Origin: Enchytraeus crypticus
Taxonomy: Eukaryota; Annelida; Clitellata; Enchytraeida; Enchytraeidae
Direction of reading: 5' to 3'
Assembly: GCA_905160935.1 (NCBI GenBank)
Contig: CAJHZI010000780.1
Span: 277,001-341,000 of the forward strand
Length of the DNA stretch: 64,000 nucleotides
The notes under the pieces are model-generated. The model was not told the origin of the DNA. It searched no databases and saw only the letters and a program-made list of their open reading frames with translations. Shown piece by piece: positions 43,808 to 54,187 of the stretch (position 1 is its first letter; every line of letters begins with the position of its first letter). Made by a program: the position numbers and the translations under genes.

Positions 43808-44036
43808 GAATGTCTCAATAGCGTAGGGGTAACGGCATGAAGTTTTAAACGACAAATCCTGAGGTGAATTGAACCCTCGTGGGTTCTAACTCCGGCCGCG
43901 CTGATCTGAGAATAAAATTTTGGACATTCACTGGACTGGTTATACGGAAAATGGTCTAAATTGCCTAACGGATTAAACATGTGGTTTTAAAAGTGATAGA
44001 TATCAACATAGTTGATTATTCACTATAATGCGTGTT
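43808..44036 (+). mobile_element. SINE-B copy
   Basis: Plus-strand copy with A-box-like AATAGCGTAGGGGTAACG and full 3' end CATAGTTGATTATTCACT. Useful as the reference orientation. Confidence 0.8.
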
Positions 44037-44499
44037 TAGTTTACTTTTTACGTTTATACTTTTTACTTGACGTTGCAAAGCAAGGAAACGCTGTAATAGA
44101 GACAGTAACTTTCTACATGTATTCAATTAGATAGTTTCATTAAATCCTTTTTCAACAGGATGTAATTTTATTCGATGATGTAACATCCAAATGAAGAGAT
44201 ACAACCACTGCACAGTCCACTAGTGTAGTATTCACAGTTTTACTAGATTTATCTATCTAGCTTTAGCAATGGACTCCAGGACAACTAAATAGTTCCTGTA
44301 GAAACAATTTCTTATAGACAAAATTAGTTTTCATTTGGCTCAAATCACTGGCTCAATAATTAAAGATTCAGGAAGGAAAGATTAAGGAAGGAAAGATTAA
44401 GGAAGAAAAGATTAAGGAAGAATTCCTACCGATGATCTAATTATGGAAATATAGTCTCCATTCCCTTCGACGTGTTAACGGGATTGGAAAAATTGTAGA
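44037..44499. other. upstream region of the phosphatase gene
   Basis: No TATA box evident. A short GGAAAGATTAAGGAA tandem repeat lies at about 44372-44420. Confidence 0.4.
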
Positions 44500-47400
44500 A
44501 TGGCAACAGTCGATAATATCATTCAGCGACTTACACAAGGTGGGCGAATCAATCAATCAATCAATCAATCAAATATCCAATCATTCTATCTACCAGTCAC
44601 TCAGTTAATTAGAGTCAATGAATCACTGAATTAATCAATGAATAAATGAGTAAATGAATGAATGAATCAATCAATCAATGAATTAGTCAATCAGTCGATT
44701 GATCATTCAACGAATCAAAGAAAGAATCATGTAAATCAGCTTTGAATCAACCAATCAACTAATTAATCCATCAGTAAATCATCAAACCAAGTAATCAATA
44801 AATCAATCAGTCAGCTAGTCTGTCGATCAATCGGTCAATAGCTCAGTAAATTAAACTATCTACTATATCTTTCTATATCAATCAATCAATCAGTCAATCA
44901 ATAATCAATTAGATTCGTAATCAATCTATCTCATAAAATTAGTCCAAGTAAGCAATCATTTAAATAGCCTTAATCTTTAAGTAAAAATTATTGATGGATT
45001 GATTGATCAATGGATTGATTGATCGATTTATGGACTGGCTGATTTATCGATTGACTAAATGTTAGATTGATCGATTGACTGAATGTTTGATTGATTGATT
45101 GATTGGTTGACTGACTGACTGTTTGATTGATTGCCTGACTGACTGTTTGATTGATTGATTAATTGACTGACTGATTGACTGATTGATTGATTGACTGATT
45201 GATTGATTGATTAACTTATTGATTGATTGATTGATTGAGGAGCAGGGCCTGTGGGAGGAAGGGAAAGTGTGACCCTATCATACGCAGCCATACTCTACCT
45301 GTGCACCCAGTGTGTCATCACGGGTTGATCGATTGATTGATTGATTGACTGATTGATTGATTGATTGCTGATCAGGACCTGTGGGCGGCAGGGGCAGTGT
45401 TATCCTATCGTACGCTGACATACGCTACCTGTGCGCCCAATGTGTGACGAATAGATTGATTGATTGATTGACTGATTGATTGATTGATTGACTGATTTAT
45501 TGATTGATTGATTGCTGATCAGGATCTGTGGGCGGCAGGGGCAGTGTTACGGTATCGTACGCTGATATACGCTACCTGTGCACCCAGTGTGTGGCGAATA
45601 GAGTGATTGATTGATTAATTGATTGATTAATTAATTTATTGATTGATTGCTGATCAGGGCCTGTTGGAGGCAGGGGTAGTGTGACCCTATCGTACGCGGA
45701 CATACGCTACCTGTGCGCCCAGTGTGTCAGGGTGCTGCAGTGTCAACCCATGCTCATCGAGCTCAAACCTCCCCTGAACGTCTGCGGTGGGTGACAACAA
45801 CAACAACACTTACAGCTTAGACAATGACAACATCACACATTATAGAACCAAAGCCAAACTGACGAGCAAATATCAAAAAGATCAAACCATCGGTTCAAAT
45901 CCAATATCCAGAATACCAGTTCAAGAAAATTAAATTAAATAAAGTTTACCAATTGGTACACACTTACATGTACATGTAAACATGTGCTACCATGCATGCA
46001 TATATTCATATTACCCACTAGCTAATTTCTTTTCCTAAAACAATCTATTGATTGATTGATAAAGCTTAGAATTGTTTTATAGATAAAGTGTGCTTAATAT
46101 TCAATAGTGATTTGATTAGTTTGGATATTTCTTATTGATTTCTCTAATAAAATTTTCTATGCAATTTTGATTGATTGAAGCTTCTCTTATTTGATTTTAT
46201 AGCCTAGGCCTATTGATTGATTGATGCATTGATGGATTGGTCCAGACTTTTGCCTCTCTAATCTAATTGATTGATTGAGTGACTTATTGATATCGACTCA
46301 GTCTGTATCTCACTGATTGATTGACTGCTTCATTCATCTGGACTCTACCTGATTAACTAATTGATTGATACAGACCACATTGCTTCCAGGCCCTCACTAT
46401 CATTTCATTACTAATTATTATCTGGAGCCAGTGACAATGTCGGTAAGATACTCGACCGCGGATCAGTAGGCGCGGGCTTAAAATCCTGGGCTCGCCCGTC
46501 ACTGACTTCGCATTCGAGTGAGGAAACTGACGTTAACATTAGCTTTAGCTTGACTTTTAAACATTTATTTCAGACTACCACCATTTTATTACTAGCTTTA
46601 CTATGAGCTTTTTAAAATTTTAGGCGATATTCACGGTCAGTACACGGATTTGTTGAGAATTTTCCACCACGGGGGGACCCCCCCTCAGGTGAACTACCTG
46701 TTCCTGGGGGACTACGTGGACAGGGGAGACCAGTCCATAGAGGTCATCAGTCTGCTGATGGCCTACAAGGTCAAGTACCCGGAGAACTTCTTCTTGCTCA
46801 GAGGCAACCACGAGGACTACGTCATCAACGAAATGGGCGGCTTCAGAAAGGAGTGTTAGTAGAATAGGAAATATAATAAAAAACGTATTATTTAGTTGAT
46901 TAAAAGCAGCATTTGGTTGATTAAAAGTAGTATTTAATTGATTAAAAGTAGTATTGTTCGATAATTTATTAGCTGATTGATTGATTGAGTGATTTGACGG
47001 ATGGATTGAAAATATATTGATTGATGTGTAGGTGGATTAACCTAGCGATTCATTTGATTGATGTGTAGGTGGATTAACCTAACGATTCATTTGATTGATG
47101 TGTAGGTGGATTAACCTAGCGATTCATTAGATTGATGTGTAGGTGGATTAACCTAACGATTCATTTGATTGATGTGTAGGTGGATTAACCTAGCGATTCA
47201 TTAGATTGATGTGTAGGTGGATTAACCTAACGATTCATTTGATTGATGTGTAGGTGGATTAACCTAGCGATTCATTTGATTGATGTGTAGGTGGATTAAC
47301 CTAGCGATTCATTTGATTGATGCAGGTGAGGACAGGTTTGTTGGTGTAGGAGTGAAGGTGTGGGAAGAGATCAATGAAGTGTTCAAGTGGATGCCCGTCA

Positions 47401-50033
47401 TGGCTCTGATCAACGGGCGAATAGCCTGCATGCACGGAGGTCAGATACTAACAAAATACTGATATACTAGAAATACGGGTTTTATAAAGCTGGTAAAGAT
47501 AATGTTAACGTCAGTTTCCTCACTCGAAAGCGATGTCAGTGACGGGCGAGCCCAAGATTTAAACCTCGCACATACTTAATAACTTTAATATAGCTTAATT
47601 TAATAACTTTAATATCTTTGTACTTAATTCACCATACTAACAATTAATTATCAGTACCTATTAAGATATGTTGGCAAAAGTATTTTACCGACATCGCCGC
47701 TGGCTCCAGCCAGTAGTCGGTAAAATATTCCACCGCGGATCAGTATGTGGAGGGTTCAAACCCTGGGCTCGCCCGTCACTGACATTGCTTACGAGTGAGG
47801 AAACCGACGTTAACATTAGCTCTACCTTTTTTTACAAAATTCAAATTTTTATGAAACAATGCACTTTTATGCAGAGCGTTTATGAAATGGTTCATTTTCT
47901 GCAGTAGCTATTATTAAATAATTTACTTTTTGACTACAGTTTTTGTGAAATAATTCGTATTTATGCTAAAATATTAATTGCCATATTAACTATGCAAATT
48001 AAACGTAAATAAATACAGTGATATAAACAAATAACTAGAAACTGTTTTATTAAAATTAGAATTGCTTGTACCTAATTACGTTCATCCTATTTCGCCAAGG
48101 GGTGACTAAGTGTATTTCATTTGGCGCCGCCTCTGTTCCATGTTTTACGAGGAATAAATAACTGCACCAATCGTAAACTGTACGCGTCGTAAGAATCGAC
48201 TATAATCACGAAGTGAGAAGACAATGGCAACTATCTCAGGGACCATATAGAAACCATTGCCAGAGTGGCAGCTACATAGTAAGGTTATATCTGTTCAGTA
48301 AGCTTGTCACTTGTTCTGTGTGGCTCAGGAATTTCCTCGAAGATCAAGAGCCTTGATCAGATCCGTCGAATTAAGCGACCACTAGAACGCCTCAATAAAG
48401 GTTTGTCTCTGTCTAATCAATCAATCAATCTATCAGTCAATCAATCAATCAATCAATCAATTAGAATTAAGAGAAGCTCTTTTCTCTAGTAAGCATGTGT
48501 TATCAAGTCGAACAAGATTGATGTGCTAATTAGTGTTGACCCATTCCAAACAGAATTTGTTCTAAAGGGATACCAGTCAGAACCGAGAGAAAGCAACAAG
48601 AATCCAATTCAGATCTCGATACCATATTTCGAAATCTATAGGCTATATTAAAATTTACAGGAGGCATAATTAGTGTGTTATAGCTGCCTTTGTAATACAA
48701 GTAATTAATGATTGAACTTGGCTGAGACGGTAACATCGACAAAGCGTTGATTGATTGGAATATTAATTTTCGACTGGTCTATTTAATATTTGAAGGGTGA
48801 GGCTTGTTGATTGATAGGCGTGGCCTATGACCTAGTGTGGGCGGATCCACGAGTGATTGACTGCGTGACGTTGATTGATTGACTGAAAGGCGTGGCCTGT
48901 GACCTACTGTTTGACGTTGATTGATTGACTGATAGGCGTGGCCTGTGACCTAGTGTGGGCGGATCCCAGGGATAACCTGGCTGGAGGGAAGGACTTTGTG
49001 TTCAATGACTCACGCAACCTCTCCTGTTACTTCAGCTCCGATAGTGTGGAGGACTTCCTCGAGAGATTTGACCTTGACCTCATCATCAGGGCCCACGAGG
49101 TTTGGTAGCATTCGTCAAGTTAGCCAGTTTCTCCTTTCGGTAAAGCTGCTAAAGCTTATGTTAACGTCAGTTTTCTCACTATAAAGCGATGTAAGTGAAG
49201 AGCGAGCTCAGGATTTGAACCCGCATCTACTGATCCGCGGTCGAATATCTTAATGACATCGCCACTGGCTCCAACCAGTTTGGTAGCATTCTTTAAGTTA
49301 GTCAGGCAGTTTATCTCTTGACTCCACTTCTCGGCTAATACAGCGTTTAAGAAGGAACTGACCTGATGACACACAATGTCTCGGTGGCTCATTGTGTAAG
49401 CGCGTTAGTCAACGGCATGAAGTTTTAAAATGCTGTTCCTGAGGTCCTGGGATCAATTCGCGATAGAGCTGATCAGAGAGTTAAAACCTCGGACATACAC
49501 CTTTTAGGATACACTGATACAACTGACGTCTTGAAGAGAATACTTTTAGGAGTCTGACCTTGACGTTAAACCCACACTTAAATAAATAAATACAAATAAG
49601 TGCAGATCGCAGGACTTGGACAGCCACATGCCCAGGTAATAATTTCATAATTATAAGATAATAATAATAATACTAATAACAATAATAATAATAATAATTA
49701 ATCAAGATATAATATACCTATAATTTCTCAAGATATTAGTGGATGATATCAACAGTATTTTGCAGTAGATTTTATGTTTTGTTGCAGTGCAAGGACAATG
49801 GTTACGAGTTTTTCGCAGGCAAGAGGCTGGTAACACTGTTCTCAGCACCCAACTACTGTGGCAGGAAGAACAACGAGGCTGCTGTTATCTCTATAGACTG
49901 CAACCTCGTCTGCAGCTTCAATGTACGTTGTTGTTGTTGTTGTTGTTAGTGCCGATATCTCTATAGACTGCAACCTCGTCTGCACCTTCGATGTTGTTGT
50001 TGTTGTTAGCCTGAGCTCCAGCCGCGTTACTGA
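44500..50033 (+). CDS. PP1-like serine/threonine protein phosphatase (eight exons)
   Basis: A PPP-family metallophosphatase closest to PP1. Exons: 44500..44539, 45658..45786, 46624..46854, 47326..47439, 48329..48400, 48936..49099, 49788..49922, 50010..50033. All phases agree, giving 302 residues. The start [13 protein letters not shown] aligns with the N-terminus of PP1. Metal and catalytic motifs are present: GDIHGQ, GDYVDRG, RGNHE, a CMHGG in place of CCHGG, RAHE and SAPNYCG. Divergence is clear in the [10 protein letters not shown] loop (PP1: INRIYGFYDEC) and the acidic [12 protein letters not shown] stretch, so it is a PP1-like paralogue rather than PP1 itself. Some donors are weak (GTCAGA, GTTAGT, GTGGGC). 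The last exon (ELQPRY and stop) is the least certain; another acceptor at about 50055 would also give a short tail. Exon-edge copies surround exons 2, 4, 6 and 7 (separate entries). Confidence 0.88.
44545..44960. repeat. AATC-type arm, phosphatase intron 1
   Basis: Starts 6 bases after the donor and holds about 400 bases of AATCAATC-type words, many degenerate. It faces the GATT-type arm at 44990-45657 in the same intron. Confidence 0.88.
44990..45657. repeat. GATT-type arm, phosphatase intron 1
   Basis: GATTGATTGA, TGACTGAC and GATCGATT words running up to the true exon 2 acceptor. It contains the three decoy exon heads. Confidence 0.88.
45243..45596 (+). repeat. three decoy copies of phosphatase exon 2 head
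   Basis: Acceptor-like CAG plus about 74 nt of exon head at 45246, 45376 and 45523; the true exon starts at 45658. All read close to CCTGTGGGCGGCAGGGGCAG and end near CCCAGTGTGTG, keeping the [12 protein letters not shown] translation. The unit is 130-147 bases with GATT filler. Used as exons, each would soon hit a stop in the filler. Confidence 0.93.
46431..46555 (+). mobile_element. SINE-A copy in phosphatase intron 2
   Basis: Head TCTGGAGCCAGTGACAATGT (mutated A box), B box decayed (GGCTTAAAATCC), tail intact. Confidence 0.88.
46975..47322 (+). repeat. 37-bp array abutting phosphatase exon 4 acceptor
   Basis: Eight copies of GATTGATGTGTAGGTGGATT plus AACCTAGCGATTCATTT. Each contains TGTAG followed by GTGGAT, which mirrors the true junction GATGCAG followed by GTGAGG at 47325/47326. 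The array probably arose from the acceptor region itself. Alternating AACCTAGCG / AACCTAACG variants suggest two-unit steps. Confidence 0.85.
47485..47711 (-). mobile_element. SINE-A copy, interrupted
   Basis: The minus-strand copy is split by about 100 bases of AT-rich DNA (about 47577-47675, AATAACTTTAATATAG repeated). Both halves are otherwise intact. Confidence 0.82.
47708..47826 (+). mobile_element. SINE-A copy, head-to-head with the previous one
   Basis: Starts in AGCCAGTAGTCGG (A box shortened by 4 bases), B box GGTTCAAACCC, full tail. With the minus-strand copy it forms a near-perfect inverted pair in intron 4. Confidence 0.85.
48418..48470. repeat. AATC tract after phosphatase exon 5
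   Basis: Begins 17 bases after the donor GTTTGT. GATT-type words lie at the other end of this intron, from 48745 to 48935. Confidence 0.88.
48814..48935 (+). repeat. two decoy copies of phosphatase exon 6 head
   Basis: GATAG plus GCGTGGCCTATGACCTAGTG (33 nt of exon head) at 48818, and GAAAG plus GCGTGGCCTGTGACCTACTG (about 21 nt) at 48890. The true exon starts at 48936 after GACTGATAG. The second decoy has AAG instead of TAG. Confidence 0.92.
49142..49277 (-). mobile_element. SINE-A copy near phosphatase exon 6 donor
   Basis: Full-length minus-strand copy starting 42 bases after the donor. It is flanked by a 30-base imperfect direct repeat (GTTTGGTAGCATTCGTCAAG at 49100; GTTTGGTAGCATTCTTTAAG at 49279) that includes the donor. 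Confidence 0.9.
49393..49592 (+). mobile_element. SINE-C, SINE-B-like
   Basis: GTCAACGGCATGAAGTTTTA and CTGTTCCTGAGGTCCTGGGA match the SINE-B head, but the 3' half differs and ends TTGACGTTAAACCC with a AAATA tail. A partial second copy is at 61825-61905. Confidence 0.6.
49955..49992 (+). repeat. duplicated tail of phosphatase exon 7
   Basis: 38 bases, ATATCTCTATAGACTGCAAC to TTCGAT, repeat the last 38 bases of exon 7 (49885-49922) with three changes. TTG runs ending in TTAG lie on both sides. Confidence 0.93.
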
Positions 50034-50133
50034 CATTTGTCTTCCATCTGTAGAGCAGACTGCAAGAAAATATCAGGCTGTCATGCTGCCTAACATGATT
50101 CAATCCACAGGCATCAGGCATGCTGCCTAACAT

Positions 50134-51446
50134 TAGGCATGATATGATGAGGATGATGATGATATGATGATAGCGATATGATGATGATAATCATGATGAT
50201 GCCGATATATGATGATGATATGATGATGATGATGCCGATATATGATGATGATATGATGATGATGATGCCGATATATGATGATGATATGATGATGATGATG
50301 CCGATATATGATGATGATATGATGATGATGCCGATATATGATGATGATATGATGATGATGATGCCGATATATGATGATGATATGATGATGATGATGCCGA
50401 TATATGATGATGATATGATGATGATGATGCCGATATATGATGATGATATGATGATGATGCCGATATATGATGATGATATGATGATGATGATGCCGATATA
50501 TGATGATGATATGATGATGATGATGCCGATATATGATGATGATATGATGATGATGATGCCGATATATGATGATGATATGATGATGATGATGCCGATATAT
50601 GATGATGATATGATGATGATGATGCCGATATATGATGATGATATGATGATGATGATGCCGATATATGATGATGATATGATGATGATGATGCCGATATATG
50701 ATGATGATATGATGATGATGCCGATATATGATGATGATATGATGATGATGATGCCGATATATGATGATGATATGATGATGATGATGCCGATATATGATGA
50801 TGATATGATGATGATGATGCCGATATATGATGATGATATGATGATGATGATGCCGATATATGATGATGATATGATGATGATGCCGATATGATGATGATAT
50901 GATGATGATGATGCCGATATGATGATGATGATATGATGATGCCGATATGATGATGATATGATGATGATGATGCCGATATATGATGATGATATGATGATGA
51001 TGATATGATGATGCCGATATGATGATGATGATGCCGATATATGATGATGATATGATGATGCCGATATATGATGATGATATGATGATGCCGATATATGATG
51101 ATGATATGATGATGCCGATATATGATGATGATATGATGATGATGATGCCGATATGATGATGATGATGCCGATATATGATGATGATGATATGATGATGCCG
51201 ATATATGATGATGATGATATGATGATGCCGATATGATGATGATGATGCCGATATATGATGATGATGATATGATGATGATGATGCGGATATGATGATGATG
51301 ATGATGCCGATAGATGAAGATGATGATGCCGATATGATGATGATGATGCTGATATGATGATGATGATGATAATCATGATGATGCTGATATGATGATGATG
51401 ATGATGATGATATGATGATGATGATGATAATCATGATGATGCTGAT

Positions 51447-51481
<35 letters not shown>

Positions 51482-51950
51482 AATCATGATGATATCGATA
51501 TGATGATGATGATGATGATATGATGAGGATGATGATGCCGATATGATGAGGATGATGATAATGCTGATATGATGAGGATGATGATAATACTGATATGATG
51601 AGGATGATGATAATACTGATATGATGAGGATGATGATAATGCTGATATGATGAGGATGATGATAATGCCGATATGATGAGGATGATGATAATACTGATAT
51701 GATGAGGATGATGATAGTACTGATATGATGAGGATGATGATAATGCTGATATGATGAGGATGATGATAATGCGATATGATGAGGATGATGATAATACTGA
51801 TATGATGAGGATGATGATAATGCTGATATGATGAGGATGATGATAATACTGATATGATGAGGATGATGATAATGCTGATATGATGAGGATGATGATAATG
51901 CTGATATCATGAGGATGATGATAATACTGATATGATGCCGATGTAATCAT
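50134..51950. repeat. 1.8-kb GATGAT minisatellite, 33-bp unit
   Basis: Units of GCCGATATATGATGATGATA plus TGATGATGATGAT (33 or 30 bases) to about 51290, then degenerate GATGAT, then 26-28-base units with GATATGATGAGGATGATGAT to 51945. It begins about 100 bases after the phosphatase stop. Six-frame openness here is a product of the repeat. Confidence 0.96.
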
Positions 51951-52974
51951 CATCATCATCATCCTCATCATATCAACACACAAGAGCTGATACACGTTAT
52001 TTCAGACTCTGAGTCCACTCAAGGCTTAGCTGCTTCAACCCATCACTATGATAGACTTTTACCCCATTTCCTCATCCCACGATGACGTCAGGTACCCCAA
52101 GCAATAGTCAACCAGCAACATCATCTGAGCAACAACAACAACGACTGTAGCTAAGCTCAGAATTTTTCAAGTGAACAGCAGACTTGCTTAATCATCAGGT
52201 TACAGGTTCAACTACAGCAACATCTACAAACAACTCTAGCAGTGAACTTAAATTAGAAATTAACGTTAAATCCACTGTTTTCTTACGCTTTGTAGGTCTA
52301 ATATACAATGTCATCACGAAACTCTTACCTATTACATAGGTGACTCTAAGTGCAACGTAACGATATATAAACTATAGCATGGCAACCAACGGTCATTAGT
52401 CGATTAATCGAGCCTTTAATATAGACACTACTATAAACTAAAGACTGAATTTAGTGAGGCCGGAATAGTTGTAACGACTAGAGTGAGACCAATGATTAAG
52501 ACTCAATGTTTATGTTGTAAGACTTGCTGCTAATTGCAGCATGTACTGCTCTAACAACCGTCGAATGGTGTTAACGGAAAATACAAATGAAATTTAATTA
52601 AACCATACAGTCATAATCCCTGCGGAATATAAATTGTAAATATCTGAAAGGCTAATACTTTATTAGGATTATTACTGTTCAATTCAGAGTTTGGTAAGGT
52701 TCTAATAAAGGATAGGCAGGGAAAAACCAAAGACCTCTTGCTCTAGAGACATGCATTCAAGTCAGAAACAAGCAAGTTTGTATCTATTCGTAAATTTTGG
52801 CAAATTAGATTAGCATTTATTTTGCAGATAAGTCAAATTCTAAATTAATCATTCAAAATTGCTAAAAATTCAGACAGTGGCCACACTAAGCAAAAACAGT
52901 TTGTCGTACAGAACTATATGACATGAATTTTTGACAACTTATTGGAAAATTGGAATAGGGAAAATTCCACAAAT
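51951..52974. other. AT-rich DNA, no gene seen
   Basis: Between the phosphatase minisatellite and the LINE-B tail; nothing recognised. Confidence 0.5.
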
Positions 52975-53065
52975 GCCTCTAAAACATTAAGAGACGTCCT
53001 TGACATTGCCCTAAGGTGAGGAACCGGACGCTAAATTCTTATTGATTATTGATTGATTGATTGAT
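52975..53065 (+). mobile_element. LINE-B 3' tail
   Basis: GACGTCCTTGACATTGCCCT, GTGAGGAACCGGACGCTAAA and a TTGATTATTGA tail. Confidence 0.72.
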
Positions 53066-53174
53066 TAAGAAACTTAAAGGTTCTCAACACCCATACAGCA
53101 TTATCAGCGACCCTGAACACTGCAGCAATGGCTACGTATATTTACAACAGATAAGTACATGTCATACTGCGTTT

Positions 53175-53245
53175 ACCGTCAATCAATCAGTCAATAAGAA
53201 TTTAACGTCCGGTTCCTCGCCATAAGGCAATGTCAGGGACGTCGA
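53175..53245 (-). mobile_element. LINE-B 3' tail
   Basis: AATC tail, AATTTAACGTCCGGTTCCTC and CAATGTCAGGGACGTC. Tail-to-tail with the preceding copy. Confidence 0.72.
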
Positions 53246-53303
53246 CAGGTCTACAGACTTTACTTAATACGGCTTTTTATAATTTAACTAAATGAGTCCA
53301 ACG

Positions 53304-54112
53304 TTAGAAGAGTTTTAGATGCCCTGTGACTTGATCGACAAGTTCTTTAGGACCTGAAATTATAATACACATTTCTTTAACAAAAGAGTGCTGCAATTTG
53401 ATTAATTAACAATGGAAATATATTACATGTATGTTACAAAAGTAAATCAGAATATGTTGCTTAAATAATAATAATAATAATAATAATGGTTTAACGTCCG
53501 TTTCCTCATCCGGGGATGATGTCAGGGATGTCCTCACAGCACACATCACTACAGATCAATTCACCCAGACCAATCTGCCAAAGAAATATACTGAGGAGAA
53601 GTAAGGTCCTAAACCAAAGCCAGTCCGGTGATCAAAAATGGTCAGGTTTATTGAAAAATTGTCATTAAAATATCAATTGTACAGTTTAACCTATTTGAAG
53701 ACAAGAATAAGTTGTACGTCACATCTCGTCTACTGCAGAATTATTTAATGTTACAGCAAAAATATTCATTTCACTCACGAAGCATAAAAAGATCAACGTT
53801 GTCATAGTGTTACAAACTCAGAGACGAGCATTTACAACTTGATGGCGCTACCTGACGCTCTACCCACTGAGCTGTTCAGACATTCGTTTAAATCTACTGT
53901 TACTAGACAAGATCATCAGAGCCTGACGCACACCTGAGCCACACCGGGCAGAGGTCAGTTGAATAGATGATTAAATACCTCGTCCTACCTACCTGTATGA
54001 CTATCTCAATGACTGATTGATTGATATATTGATTGATTGATACCTGGTCCTACACCTAGCACAGTCCTGGAGCCTGGAGCAATCTGAGTCCTGCCTGTAT
54101 GACTATCTCATT

Positions 54113-54187
<75 letters not shown>

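Noticed and set aside
43759..43980. A 73-codon minus-strand frame
   Set aside because: Lies entirely in a SINE-B copy.
50133..51995. Long open frames (up to 620 codons) rich in His, Ile, Ser, Met and Asp
   Set aside because: They are translations of the GATGAT minisatellite, open on both strands because the unit is a multiple of three without stops.
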